A stretch of DNA of 64,000 nucleotides from Primorskyibacter aestuariivivens (lineage in GTDB: Bacteria > Pseudomonadota > Alphaproteobacteria > Rhodobacterales > Rhodobacteraceae): the NCBI RefSeq assembly GCF_028023675.1, contig NZ_JAQIOZ010000012.1:1-64000 (forward strand), read 5' to 3'. The notes under the pieces are model-generated. The model was given only the letters and a program-made list of their open reading frames with translations. It had not been told where the DNA came from and made no database searches. Shown in pieces: positions 7,962-16,470 of this stretch. Numbering within the stretch: the stretch's first letter is position 1; each line of letters begins with the position of its first letter. A program made the translations under genes and the position numbers.

Positions 7962-8378
7962 TCAGGCGGTTGACGCGTTCAGCGCGACATCCATCAATGC
8001 GCGGATCTTGTCTTCGCGGGTATCCGCAACAAGACGGCCAAGCTCATCATCCCCCTTGAGCACGACCAGCGTCGAGCGGCGCGGGATTTTCATCCGGCTC
8101 GCCATTTGCGAACTGCCGTACACGTCCCAATTCACATTGATAAAGGTGATATTGGCTTCATAAGCCGGGTTTTCCTCCTTGAGCGCCTTGATCACGCGTT
8201 CCTGCGCCTGGCATGTGCCGCACCAATCCGCCTTGAAATCAAGGAAAACGGTTTCTCCGGCATTCAACCGGTCCTTAAGCATGCCGGGCTTGTAATCCAG
8301 CGGCGCGGCATGGGCCTGCATCGGCAGGCCAGCGGCTGCGGCGACGGCGGACAGAACAAGGAAATCGCGACGTTTCAT
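7962..8378 (-). CDS. Tat-exported thioredoxin-family protein
   Basis: This 138-residue protein has a twin-arginine signal (MKRRDFLVLSAVAAAAG, cleavage after AHA near 24) and a thioredoxin active site C53-G-T-C56 within DFKADWCGTCQ, resembling the DsbD gamma domain. It probably acts in the periplasm as a disulfide reductant. A strong AGGAG lies upstream. It sits 17 bases after a CcdA-like membrane protein, the expected electron donor, so the two form a transmembrane thiol-reducing module. A SoxW-like role is possible, but no sox genes are visible. Confidence 0.85.
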   Translation of the reverse strand: MKRRDFLVLSAVAAAAGLPMQAHAAPLDYKPGMLKDRLNAGETVFLDFKADWCGTCQAQERVIKALKEENPAYEANITFINVNWDVYGSSQMASRMKIPRRSTLVVLKGDDELGRLVADTREDKIRALMDVALNASTA

Positions 8379-8395
8379 GAAAGTCTCCTGTGAGG

Positions 8396-9109
8396 TCAGA
8401 GGGATACGGAAAGATCGACAAGCCAGGCGGGCATAGCCTCCAGCGCCCAGGCTTCGATGACATGGTGCAGTTTGAAGAGAATAGCCGTCCCGACCAGAAG
8501 GAATACAAGGCCAAGGATCGGGCGGGCATAGTCCGCAATCCGGCGCAGCGCACCCTGCCTGCGTTGCAGGGCGGAGCGCGCGCCATAGGCCAGCGCCAGA
8601 ATGATGGTCGAGACACCGGCGGCAAAGGCGATCATGATCAGCGTCGCCCAGCCAAGATTGTCGCCCTGCGAGGCAAGCGCAATGGCCCCGCCCAACGTCG
8701 GGCCGATGCAGGGACTCCAGACCGCGCCAAGAAGAACGCCACCAAGGAACTGTCCCGCAGCGCCGGAGCGATCCAGATCGTCGATCCGCGCATCCGCCCG
8801 CGCCGCCATGCCCGCCGTGGCGGTCGAAAAGGCGGCGGTGAAGCGCGGGACAAGCAGCACCGCGCCGAACAGGATCATCATCACCGCCCCGATCTGCGAG
8901 ATCGTGTCGATGCGCAACCCGATCAGGTGGCCAAAGGCCGTCACCCCCACGCCCAAGGCAACGAAGGACAGGCTCATCCCCGCCATGAACCAGACCGGCC
9001 CGCCGCGCCCGGATTGCAGCGCAGACGCCAGTACGATGGGCAGCACCGGCAACACACAGGGGTTGATCAGGGTCAGAACACCTGCACCATATGCAAACAA
9101 CAATTCCAT
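8396..9109 (-). CDS. CcdA/DsbD-like transmembrane thiol:disulfide transporter
   Basis: This protein of about 237 residues has six likely membrane helices. The two hallmark cysteines are in NPCVLPVLP (C18) and WSPCIGPTLG (C134), the pair that relays electrons from cytoplasmic thioredoxin across the membrane. ATG 9109 (MELLFAYGAGV) is preferred over an upstream start because the first helix begins there. The partner thioredoxin gene follows by 17 bases on the same strand. It could serve cytochrome c maturation or SoxV-like reduction; the neighbourhood does not decide. Confidence 0.88.
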   Translation of the reverse strand: MELLFAYGAGVLTLINPCVLPVLPIVLASALQSGRGGPVWFMAGMSLSFVALGVGVTAFGHLIGLRIDTISQIGAVMMILFGAVLLVPRFTAAFSTATAGMAARADARIDDLDRSGAAGQFLGGVLLGAVWSPCIGPTLGGAIALASQGDNLGWATLIMIAFAAGVSTIILALAYGARSALQRRQGALRRIADYARPILGLVFLLVGTAILFKLHHVIEAWALEAMPAWLVDLSVSL

Positions 9110-9256
9110 GCGGGTTTTGTGCGGTGCATGCTTTGAAATGTCATCTGACAAGTGGGTGATGTGGGAATTTCAGTGGCCGACGCGACGGAACCAATGCGAG
9201 TGTCTGGTATGTTTGGCAAGCCGGACTAAATCCAACCTTAAGAGACGAGGAAACAC

Positions 9257-10222
9257 ATGCCCCCGGACGCTTTCACAGCGCTTCCCACACCGAACGGCCC
9301 GGACGGTGCGCCCAGGCGCATCGGGGTCGAAATCGAAATGAGCGGCATCTCCGAAGGCCGCGCGGCACGGATCGCCCGGGATGTTCTGGGCGGCGAGGTC
9401 GCTCAGGGCGAAGATACGCTCTGGACGGTGCGCAATTCAGAGATCGGCGATCTGGACATCTATCTTGATGCGTCGTTTCGAAAAGCCGAAAAAAGTGCGC
9501 TGCGCGACGCTGCGATTCGGATCGGCCGCGAGGTCATTCCGATCGAACTGGTCACCGGGCCGTTGCTGCCCAAGGACCTGCCGCGTCTGGAAGATCTGGT
9601 CCGCGCGCTCAGAGAAGCGGGCGCGCTGGGCAGTTCGGCGGGGCTGTTCTTTGGCTTTGGCATTCACTTCAACATCGAGTTGGCTTCGGAAAATGTTTCT
9701 GACATTCGCGACCCGCTGATGGCCTATGCGCTGATCGAAGACTGGATGCGTGCGACCTATCCCATTGACGAAACCCGGCGTGTTCTTCCGTTTACCGCGC
9801 CCTATCCGACAGAGTTCGTCAGAGAGCTGATCGGTGCAGGGCGGGACATCAGCCTGTCTGACCTCGCGCATCTCTATGTGGCCCATAATGCCACGCGGAA
9901 CCGGGGTCTGGATATGTTGCCCATCCTGACGCATCGCTTGCCGGACCTGATGGAGCGGCTTTTGCCATCGGCGACATCGGCGCGCCCGACCTTTCATTTC
10001 CGCCTGCCGGATTGCCGCATTGATGAACCCGACTGGACCTTGGCGCAGGAGTGGGAGCGTTGGGTGATCGTCGAACAGGTGGCGCAGAATCATGAGCTTG
10101 TGGACAGGCTTTCGGCAGCATGGCTGGATGATCATGGCACGATCACGCTGATCCGGCAGGGCTGGGCCACGCGTGCCGCCGAGATCATGCAAAACTACGG
10201 CATTTCGGGGAGCGCAGCTTGA
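9257..10222 (+). CDS. Amidoligase_2 family protein
   Basis: This 321-residue protein has the glutamine-synthetase-fold amidoligase signature GVEIEM (residues 23-28) near the N-terminus. The family is predicted to form ATP-dependent amide bonds between amino acids, peptides or protein side chains. A GAGGAA Shine-Dalgarno precedes ATG 9257. The gene overlaps the following class-I glutamine amidotransferase, the partnership described for this family in bacterial operons. Metabolite or protein target is unknown. A caspase-like gene follows the pair by 67 bases. Confidence 0.85.
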   Translation: MPPDAFTALPTPNGPDGAPRRIGVEIEMSGISEGRAARIARDVLGGEVAQGEDTLWTVRNSEIGDLDIYLDASFRKAEKSALRDAAIRIGREVIPIELVTGPLLPKDLPRLEDLVRALREAGALGSSAGLFFGFGIHFNIELASENVSDIRDPLMAYALIEDWMRATYPIDETRRVLPFTAPYPTEFVRELIGAGRDISLSDLAHLYVAHNATRNRGLDMLPILTHRLPDLMERLLPSATSARPTFHFRLPDCRIDEPDWTLAQEWERWVIVEQVAQNHELVDRLSAAWLDDHGTITLIRQGWATRAAEIMQNYGISGSAA

Positions 10223-10950
10223 GCAAACCGGTGATCGGAGTCACGACGTCGCGCCGGTCGGGCTGGCGCATCTTTCCGCTGGTGGCGCTGAATGTCTGGC
10301 TGGTAGGTGGGCGTGCCGTGCGCTGGGTCGCCGGGCGCGAGGCCGATATCGACGCGGTGGACGGGATCATCATTGGCGGTGGCGACGATATTTCTCCCGA
10401 CCTTTATGGCGGGCGGCTGGTGACATCGGCGCGGCTGGACCCCGCCCGCGACAAGCTGGAGCGCGGGTTGGTGCGCGCGGCGTTCGAGCGGGGCAAGCCA
10501 GTGCTTGGCATTTGCCGGGGCAGCCAGATGCTGAACGTGGCGTCCGGCGGGACGCTGCATCAGGACGCCTATGGGGTCTATGAGGCCTCGCACCGGGTCT
10601 GGACGATTCTGCCGCGCAAAACGGTGCGCATCTGCGAAGAGACCAGACTGGCCGGGTTGTCAGGGACCAAGCCCATGCGGATTAACGCGCTGCATTCGCA
10701 GGCGGTGGACCAATTGGGGGACGGATTGCGGGTTGCGGCTTTGGACAACGGCGGGATGATCCAGGCCATTGAGCGCACGAGCGATCCCTTTGCGCTGGGT
10801 GTGCAATGGCATCCGGAGCATCTGTTTTATGCGCATCGCCAGCGGGCGATCTTTCGCGCGCTGGTCACCGCGGCAGCGGCGTGCCGGGATCAGGCCAACC
10901 AGATCGAAACCGTGCGCAAGGACGTTGAGGAAACCCCGCATATTCTGTGA
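10219..10950 (+). CDS. Class-I glutamine amidotransferase-like (gamma-glutamyl hydrolase, peptidase C26) protein
   Basis: This 243-residue GATase-1 fold protein has the nucleophile elbow LGICRGSQ (C99) and the H198-x-E200 pair in VQWHPEH, giving an intact catalytic triad. It resembles PuuD-type gamma-Glu-GABA hydrolases. Translation probably starts at TTG 10219, which overlaps the amidoligase stop (TTGA), implying coupled translation. In amidoligase operons this enzyme may hydrolyse or trim the gamma-linked product. No polyamine-catabolism genes are nearby, so a PuuD role is less likely. Confidence 0.85.
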   Translation: MSKPVIGVTTSRRSGWRIFPLVALNVWLVGGRAVRWVAGREADIDAVDGIIIGGGDDISPDLYGGRLVTSARLDPARDKLERGLVRAAFERGKPVLGICRGSQMLNVASGGTLHQDAYGVYEASHRVWTILPRKTVRICEETRLAGLSGTKPMRINALHSQAVDQLGDGLRVAALDNGGMIQAIERTSDPFALGVQWHPEHLFYAHRQRAIFRALVTAAAACRDQANQIETVRKDVEETPHIL

Positions 10951-11017
10951 CGGAATGGTGCCGGAATGGCGGTGGATTTCACGTGACAGGCGGGCGCGGG
11001 CTTTCTAACCTTGGACC

Positions 11018-13222
11018 ATGTTCCTACGCGCCTTTTCCCTTGGTCTCATGCTTCTGGCGACGCCCGCAATGCCGGGCAGCACACCCGTGGACGGTGCGGA
11101 TCAAACGCCGCAGGAAGAGGAACAGGAATGGTCGAATGCGGATTGGTACGCGGCGTTTCGTGACCGGATCGACGGGTTTGACGAACCGCTTTTTGCGGCC
11201 CCCACGCTTGAGGACCTGCCGCCTGCCGATTGCGGCCCGGGAAACACCCCTGAAACCCATGCGCTGCTGATCGGTGCCGGACGCAGTACGGAATTCATCG
11301 CGTTGGATGGCCCCGCCAATGACGTTGATCTTTTTGCCAATGCGCTGACCCTGCGGGGCGTTGCACCCGCCAACATCCAGAGGCTCACAGGCCGTGACGC
11401 GACCCATGGCAAGCTGCAACAGGTGGCGCGCGGTTTTCTCGACCGGTTGGATTGCAACGATTCCATGATCGTGCATTTCTCGGGCTTTGCGTTCAATGCC
11501 TCGGCCATTGGTTTGCCAAAAGAGGCGGGTGGCCCATTTGGACGTGTTTCCAAGGACATATACCTGAGCGAACTGGGCGGACAGTCGATGTCGCGCTCTC
11601 TCGCCGACAATGCCATCGAAAGCGCGCCCTTCCTGTTGCTCAATCTTGCACGCAAGGACAGTGGCGCGTTGCTCTCTGCTGCGGCACTGTCTGAATTCGT
11701 GACGCAGCTGCGCAATCGTGGCGCGCATGTGAACGTCATTCTGGACGCGCCTTCCGCCACGGATTTCGATCTTGAGGCGCGGCAGGCGCGGATTGACCGG
11801 AACCTCTATCCCCGCCTGTCTTTGGCGGCCCGCGATAGTTGCGGCGCGGAGTGTCTGGGCAATTGGACCCCAACGCTACTGGGACCGAATGCGGGGCAAT
11901 TGTCGATCTTCTACGGCACCGGGCGCGGCAGTCCGGGTATCGAACGCCGCCTGCCGCCGGGGGCCGAGGATGCGCAGATCTATGGCATGCTGTCCTATCA
12001 GCTGGCCACCGCCATCACCCTGTCCGAGCGCACCACCATCGGTGCGTTGGCCCGGCATATCCGGGGGCAGGTGTCCGAGGATGTGCGCGATCAGGACTAC
12101 ACCTTTGTCGCCACGGAACCCGATCTGGACCTCATTGCCGAGGACCGGCCCGAGGATCTGTTCCGCTCGCCTCAGATCCTGATCGACAGCCCGCAGATCA
12201 CCCGCGCCGCGATGAAGCTGAAAAAACCCGAGCTTGAAATCCGTGGTCGGATAGACGCGCGCGGCAAGCCGATACAGGTCAAGATCAATGGCAGCGTCGC
12301 CCAGCTTGAGGGCGAGGCGGGATTCCTCGCACGCTACAAGCTCAGGACCGGGGTGAACCGTATTGCCGTGCATGCAATCACCGATGAAAACGAAAGCCTG
12401 CGCTACGATTTCGAACTGTTCTACGAGGGCGATATTCGCGAAGTGATCGGGCAGGGCAAACGCTATGCGTTGATCATCGCCAGTCAGGATTATGACGACG
12501 GATCGGGCATTCCCGATCTCAAGACGCCGATTGGTGATGCCGAGGCGGTGCGCGATCTTTTGGTGGGCAAATACGGGTTCACCACCGAAGTGGAACTGCC
12601 CTCGGGGCGCACGGTTGATTTGTTTCTCCACGATGCCACGCAGCGCGACATTGCGCTGTCTCTGGGCGCTCTGGCGCGGTTGGCCGGGCCGCGGGATTCT
12701 GTGCTGATCTTCTATGCCGGACATGGCGAATATGATACGGCGACCAATGCCGCCTATTGGCTGCCCACCGACGCGGTGCTGGATTACCCGGCCACGTTCT
12801 TTGATGCCAAGACGCTGAATGACACGCTACAGACCATGGAAGCGGGCAATGTGCTGGTGATTTCGGACAGTTGCTATTCGGGCATGCTTCTGCGCAGCGC
12901 CGAAGAGGGTAAAGCCGAAAGCATCCCGGCGCAGGAGCGGCTGCAGCAACTTCAGCGCATGTCGGAAAGCCGGTCGCGCGTGGTCATGTCTTCGGGTGGC
13001 AATGCGCCGGTGCTGGATGGCGGCGGCAATGGGCATTCGGTCTTTGCCCGGGCGCTGCTGACCGCCTTGGAAAACCCCGAGGAAACCGCTTTTTCCGCCC
13101 GTGAACTCTATTCCCGCGTCAATCAGGCGGTCTCGGTCGGCGGGTTCCAGGAACCGGATTTCCGCCGCATCTACGGGGCCGGTCATGATGGCGGTGATTT
13201 CGTCTTTCTGGTTCAGGACTGA
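11018..13222 (+). CDS. Secreted double caspase-fold (peptidase C14) protein, first domain inactive
   Basis: This 734-residue protein has an N-terminal signal peptide (cleavage near residue 19-25). A first caspase-like domain (about 80-300) keeps the fold pattern (HALLIGAG, ANDVDLFANAL) but has F157 in place of the catalytic histidine (HFSGFA) and P245 in place of the cysteine (LDAPSA). A beta-rich linker domain (about 385-475) follows. A second caspase domain (about 480-730) has an intact dyad, H569 in YAGHG and C619 in DSCYSG. It starts 67 bases after the GATase gene. Substrates are unknown; periplasmic or extracellular action follows from the signal. Confidence 0.88.
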   Translation: MFLRAFSLGLMLLATPAMPGSTPVDGADQTPQEEEQEWSNADWYAAFRDRIDGFDEPLFAAPTLEDLPPADCGPGNTPETHALLIGAGRSTEFIALDGPANDVDLFANALTLRGVAPANIQRLTGRDATHGKLQQVARGFLDRLDCNDSMIVHFSGFAFNASAIGLPKEAGGPFGRVSKDIYLSELGGQSMSRSLADNAIESAPFLLLNLARKDSGALLSAAALSEFVTQLRNRGAHVNVILDAPSATDFDLEARQARIDRNLYPRLSLAARDSCGAECLGNWTPTLLGPNAGQLSIFYGTGRGSPGIERRLPPGAEDAQIYGMLSYQLATAITLSERTTIGALARHIRGQVSEDVRDQDYTFVATEPDLDLIAEDRPEDLFRSPQILIDSPQITRAAMKLKKPELEIRGRIDARGKPIQVKINGSVAQLEGEAGFLARYKLRTGVNRIAVHAITDENESLRYDFELFYEGDIREVIGQGKRYALIIASQDYDDGSGIPDLKTPIGDAEAVRDLLVGKYGFTTEVELPSGRTVDLFLHDATQRDIALSLGALARLAGPRDSVLIFYAGHGEYDTATNAAYWLPTDAVLDYPATFFDAKTLNDTLQTMEAGNVLVISDSCYSGMLLRSAEEGKAESIPAQERLQQLQRMSESRSRVVMSSGGNAPVLDGGGNGHSVFARALLTALENPEETAFSARELYSRVNQAVSVGGFQEPDFRRIYGAGHDGGDFVFLVQD

Positions 13223-13236
13223 TCGCGCACTAAGTG

Positions 13237-13258
13237 CCTCTGGCGAGCCAACCAGAGG
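13237..13258 (+). promoter_or_regulatory. Hairpin covering the ribosome-binding site of the DUF3429 gene
   Basis: CCTCTGG (13237-13243) pairs with CCAGAGG (13252-13258), leaving an 8-base loop. The GAGGA that serves the ATG at 13265 is largely inside the 3' arm, so the hairpin could limit translation unless it is opened. Confidence 0.5.
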
Positions 13259-13264
13259 ACTGAC

Positions 13265-13720
13265 ATGACCCGAACGATCCCGCGCAGCGCATTGATCCTT
13301 GGCATAGCCGGGATCCTCCCGTTCATCTGGGGTGCCTTCACCACTTTGGCGCCCGATTGGGCCGATTGGGGTACCCGCACACTGGGGCCGCGATTTGTCG
13401 GACCTTATGTGCAGCTCTATTACGGGGCGATCATCCTGAGTTTCATGTCCGGCGTGCTCTGGGGCTTTGCCACAAAGACCACTGGCCAATTGGCGGCCAT
13501 TTGCTACGCCCTGTCCGTGCTGCCCGCGCTCTGGGCGTTTTTCACCACTGGCGGGGGCCCGGTGGCGGCGGGCCAAAGCCTGATCGCGGGGTTCATCGCA
13601 ATTCTCGGGCTGGATTGGTTTTTCTGGGTGAAAAAGCTGGCCCCGCCATGGTGGATGAAACTGAGGATCGGCATTACTGTGGTGGTCACCGCATGCCTGA
13701 CCGCCGGAGTGTTTCTGTGA
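13265..13720 (+). CDS. DUF3429 family inner-membrane protein
   Basis: This 151-residue protein has about five hydrophobic segments and the family's LYYGAIILSFMSGVLWGFA stretch after the first helix. Function is unknown. The stop overlaps the GTG start of the following methyltransferase. It is the first gene of an overlapping run ending with rnhA and a TRIC-type channel. Confidence 0.82.
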   Translation: MTRTIPRSALILGIAGILPFIWGAFTTLAPDWADWGTRTLGPRFVGPYVQLYYGAIILSFMSGVLWGFATKTTGQLAAICYALSVLPALWAFFTTGGGPVAAGQSLIAGFIAILGLDWFFWVKKLAPPWWMKLRIGITVVVTACLTAGVFL

Positions 13721-14313
13721 CCGCTGATGACCAGACCATTCGCCTCTATGATGAAAAAGCCGAGGATTACGTCAACCTGACCGCTGACGGGATGACCCGC
13801 GATCCACGGCTCAAGGCGTTTATCGTCGCCATGCCGCCGGGTGGCCATGCGCTGGATCTTGGCTGTGGGCCGGGGACGTCATCGGGACTGATGGCCGATG
13901 CGGGGTTACGGGTGATGGCGCTGGATGCCTCGGCCGAGATGATCGCGCTGGCCGGAAAGCATGCTGGTGTCACGGCGCGTCAGGCAACCTTTGACGACAT
14001 CACCGGTGACAACCTGTATGACGGGATCTGGGCCAGCTTCTCGCTCTTGCACGCGCCGCGCGCCAATCTGCCCCGGCATCTGGATGCGCTGCATCGGGCC
14101 TTGAAACCCGGCGGCCCCTTTGTCATTGCCGTCAAAACCGGCTCGGGGGAGCATCGCGACGACCTAGGCCGGTTCTATACCTATTACGAGGAAGACGAGA
14201 TGACCGGTCTTTTGCGCGCCCATGGCTTTACGCCGGGCGAGATCACCCGCGGCATTGATCCCGGACTGAGCGGAAAGCGCGAGCCATGGTTCAGCGTGAT
14301 GGCCCATGGCTGA
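13717..14313 (+). CDS. Class I SAM-dependent methyltransferase
   Basis: This 198-residue protein has SAM-binding motif I ([19 protein letters not shown]) near residues 45-63, followed by [10 protein letters not shown] and the [12 protein letters not shown] motif-IV region. The start is GTG 13717, overlapping the DUF3429 stop; homology begins at once ([13 protein letters not shown]), so a longer reading frame to the left is not real coding. The 3' end overlaps rnhA by 8 bases. The small-molecule or macromolecular substrate cannot be told. Confidence 0.86.
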   Translation: MTADDQTIRLYDEKAEDYVNLTADGMTRDPRLKAFIVAMPPGGHALDLGCGPGTSSGLMADAGLRVMALDASAEMIALAGKHAGVTARQATFDDITGDNLYDGIWASFSLLHAPRANLPRHLDALHRALKPGGPFVIAVKTGSGEHRDDLGRFYTYYEEDEMTGLLRAHGFTPGEITRGIDPGLSGKREPWFSVMAHG

Positions 14314-14764
14314 GCTGTTTGCCTACACCGATGGGGCCTGTTCCGGCAATCCCGGCCCGGGCGGCTGGGGCGCGCTGTTGCAGGCCAAGGAAGGCGAGAC
14401 CGTGATCAAGGAGCGCGAGCTCAAAGGCGGCGAGCCGGGGACCACCAACAACCGGATGGAATTGCTGGCGGCGATCCACGCGCTTGAGGCGCTGGAGCGG
14501 CCCTCGAAGATCACCGTCGTCACAGACAGCGCCTATGTGAAAAACGGCGTGACCGGCTGGATTCATGGTTGGAAGCGCAATGGCTGGAAAACCGCGGCCA
14601 AGAAGCCGGTCAAAAATGTCGAGCTATGGCAACGGCTGGACGCGGCACAGGAACGCCATGACGTGACATGGGAATGGGTCAAGGGCCACGCGGGTCACCC
14701 CGAGAATGAACGTGCCGACGAATTGGCCCGCGCGGGCATGGCCCCGTTCAAGGAAAAGGCATGA
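14306..14764 (+). CDS. rnhA: Ribonuclease HI
   Basis: This 152-residue enzyme cleaves the RNA strand of RNA-DNA hybrids. The catalytic DEDD set is visible: D9 ([14 protein letters not shown]), E52 ([10 protein letters not shown]), D74 (VVTDSAYV) and D138 (NERADELAR). Length and motifs are those of bacterial type I RNase H. It overlaps the methyltransferase upstream (8 bases) and the TRIC gene downstream (ATGA). Confidence 0.97.
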   Translation: MAELFAYTDGACSGNPGPGGWGALLQAKEGETVIKERELKGGEPGTTNNRMELLAAIHALEALERPSKITVVTDSAYVKNGVTGWIHGWKRNGWKTAAKKPVKNVELWQRLDAAQERHDVTWEWVKGHAGHPENERADELARAGMAPFKEKA

Positions 14765-15381
14765 TCCTCACCGCGCTCGATTACGCCTCGGTGCTGGTCT
14801 TTGCCCTGACCGGAGCGCTGGCGGCATCGCGGGCGCAGCTGGACATTGTGGGCTTTGCCTTTCTCGCCTCGCTCACGGCGGTGGGCGGCGGCACGGTGCG
14901 CGACCTGCTCTTGGACCGTCATCCGATCTTCTGGATCGCCGATCCCGGCTTCGTGCTTGTGGCGGCGGGCGCGGCGGGTCTGGTGTTCTTCACCGCGCAT
15001 CTGGTGGAGAGCCGGTTGCAGTGGCTCTTGTGGCTGGACACATTCGCGCTGGCCGTGGCTGTTGCGGCAGGGACCGGGGTGGCCATGAGCCTTGATCAGT
15101 CGCCGGTGATCGTGGTGATCATGGGCATTTCCACGGGCTGCCTTGGCGGGTTGATGCGCGATGTGGTGGCCAATGAGGTGCCTGTCGTGCTGCGACAGGG
15201 CGAGCTTTACGCGACGGCGGCCTTGGCCGGAGCCATAGCCGCGTTGGGTTTGCAGGCGCTGGGCGTGGGCAATGGGCTGGCTTTGCTGGGCTGCGCGGCG
15301 CTGACATGGGCCTTGCGCGCCGGATCGCTGCGCTTTGGCTGGTCGCTGCCGGTCTACAAGAGCCGACCGCCCAAAGCTTAA
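14761..15381 (+). CDS. Trimeric intracellular cation (TRIC/UPF0126) channel family protein
   Basis: This 206-residue, seven-helix membrane protein has two inverted-repeat halves with the marker segments [18 protein letters not shown] (about 41-58) and [16 protein letters not shown] (about 127-142). Prokaryotic members form potassium-permeable trimers. Its start overlaps the rnhA stop (ATGA), and its stop overlaps that of the convergent FAD oxidoreductase by 4 bases. Confidence 0.9.
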   Translation: MILTALDYASVLVFALTGALAASRAQLDIVGFAFLASLTAVGGGTVRDLLLDRHPIFWIADPGFVLVAAGAAGLVFFTAHLVESRLQWLLWLDTFALAVAVAAGTGVAMSLDQSPVIVVIMGISTGCLGGLMRDVVANEVPVVLRQGELYATAALAGAIAALGLQALGVGNGLALLGCAALTWALRAGSLRFGWSLPVYKSRPPKA

Positions 15382-16415
15382 AACGTCTCGGGGCGGAACC
15401 CGTCGGGAATGCGGTCAATGCCGTCAAGCACCAGATCGGCCATCACCGCACCCACCTTGGGGGCCATGCCAAAGCCGATCTTGAAACCACCATTGGCGAT
15501 GAAAGCACCATTGCGCAGCGGATGCGGCCCCAGAACCGGCGCGCGGCTGCGGGCGCGGGGGCGCACTCCGGCCCAACGCTCAAGCACTTCGGCACCGGCG
15601 AGTACCGGAAAAGCGGCCCGCGCACGGGCAATCACGTCGTCCAACTGCGCATCCACGGCGCAAGGATCGTCATAGTCCCGCTCAGAGGTGGAACCGATTG
15701 CCACCGTTCCGTCCCCATGCGGCACGATATGCAGCGCATCGGCGAAAAGCTGTGGCCTGTCCCGCGCCTCGAACCTCAACAATGCGGCCTGTCCCTTGAC
15801 CCCATTGCCAAGCGTGCGGCCTGCCGGGTGGCTCATGGCCTCCAGATCATGCACGCCGGTGGCCCATATGATCGCGCCTTGGTCTTTGGCCTCGCGCACA
15901 ATCTCAACACCGCGTGCCGCGCAGGCCACCACCAGCGCCGCACAGGCTTTGCGCGGGTGCAGCCGTGCGGTTAGCGTGTCGTGGATGAGCAGGCCAGAGG
16001 GCGATTGTGGTGCCCAATCCCCGGAGTCCGAGGCTTGGATCACCTCCCAAACCGCCTTGCCCTGCCACAGCTCGCGCGCGGTTTCACTACGTTGCCGGGC
16101 CAGCGCGACCGCGTGGTCATCGGCCAAAGGCTGCAAGCGGCCCGAACGCAGGTAACCCGGATCGTGCCCGCCAGCCGCTGCCACATCTGCCCAGAAACTT
16201 TCGGCCATGATCAGGCTGTCGAATTGAAAGGCTTTCTTCTCGTTCCAGTTTTCCGGCACATGCGGGGCTAGCGCGCCGACCAGCCCGCCCGAGGCCCCGG
16301 CCCCCGGCCCGAAAGGATCGACAACGCGCACCCGCGCGCCGCGCCGGGCGCAGCACCACGCCACAGACAGGCCGAAAACGCCCGCGCCCCGCACCGTCAC
16401 ATCGACCATTGCCAT
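15378..16415 (-). CDS. FAD-dependent oxidoreductase (DAO family), candidate stand-alone MnmC(o)
   Basis: This 345-residue protein has an N-terminal dinucleotide motif (VRGAGVFGLSVAWCCARRGA) and the C-terminal GVRPRARSRAPVLGP plus ANGGFKIGFGMAP of D-amino-acid-oxidase-fold enzymes. Its start is only about 55 bases from mnmD on the other strand. In enterobacteria the MnmC fusion joins an MnmD-like methyltransferase to a DAO-family FAD domain that removes the carboxymethyl group from cmnm5(s2)U34. The divergent pair here looks like the two halves as separate genes. That role is inferred; a glycine-oxidase-like activity is the alternative. Confidence 0.8.
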   Translation of the reverse strand: MAMVDVTVRGAGVFGLSVAWCCARRGARVRVVDPFGPGAGASGGLVGALAPHVPENWNEKKAFQFDSLIMAESFWADVAAAGGHDPGYLRSGRLQPLADDHAVALARQRSETARELWQGKAVWEVIQASDSGDWAPQSPSGLLIHDTLTARLHPRKACAALVVACAARGVEIVREAKDQGAIIWATGVHDLEAMSHPAGRTLGNGVKGQAALLRFEARDRPQLFADALHIVPHGDGTVAIGSTSERDYDDPCAVDAQLDDVIARARAAFPVLAGAEVLERWAGVRPRARSRAPVLGPHPLRNGAFIANGGFKIGFGMAPKVGAVMADLVLDGIDRIPDGFRPETF

Positions 16416-16470
16416 TTCCCCGATCTGCCGTTTATCTCGCCCCGTTCACCGATCCATAAGGCAGCGGTCC

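Noticed and set aside
13357-13716. N-terminal extension of the methyltransferase
   Set aside because: It overlaps the DUF3429 gene in another frame and lacks similarity; GTG 13717 overlapping the previous stop is the natural start.
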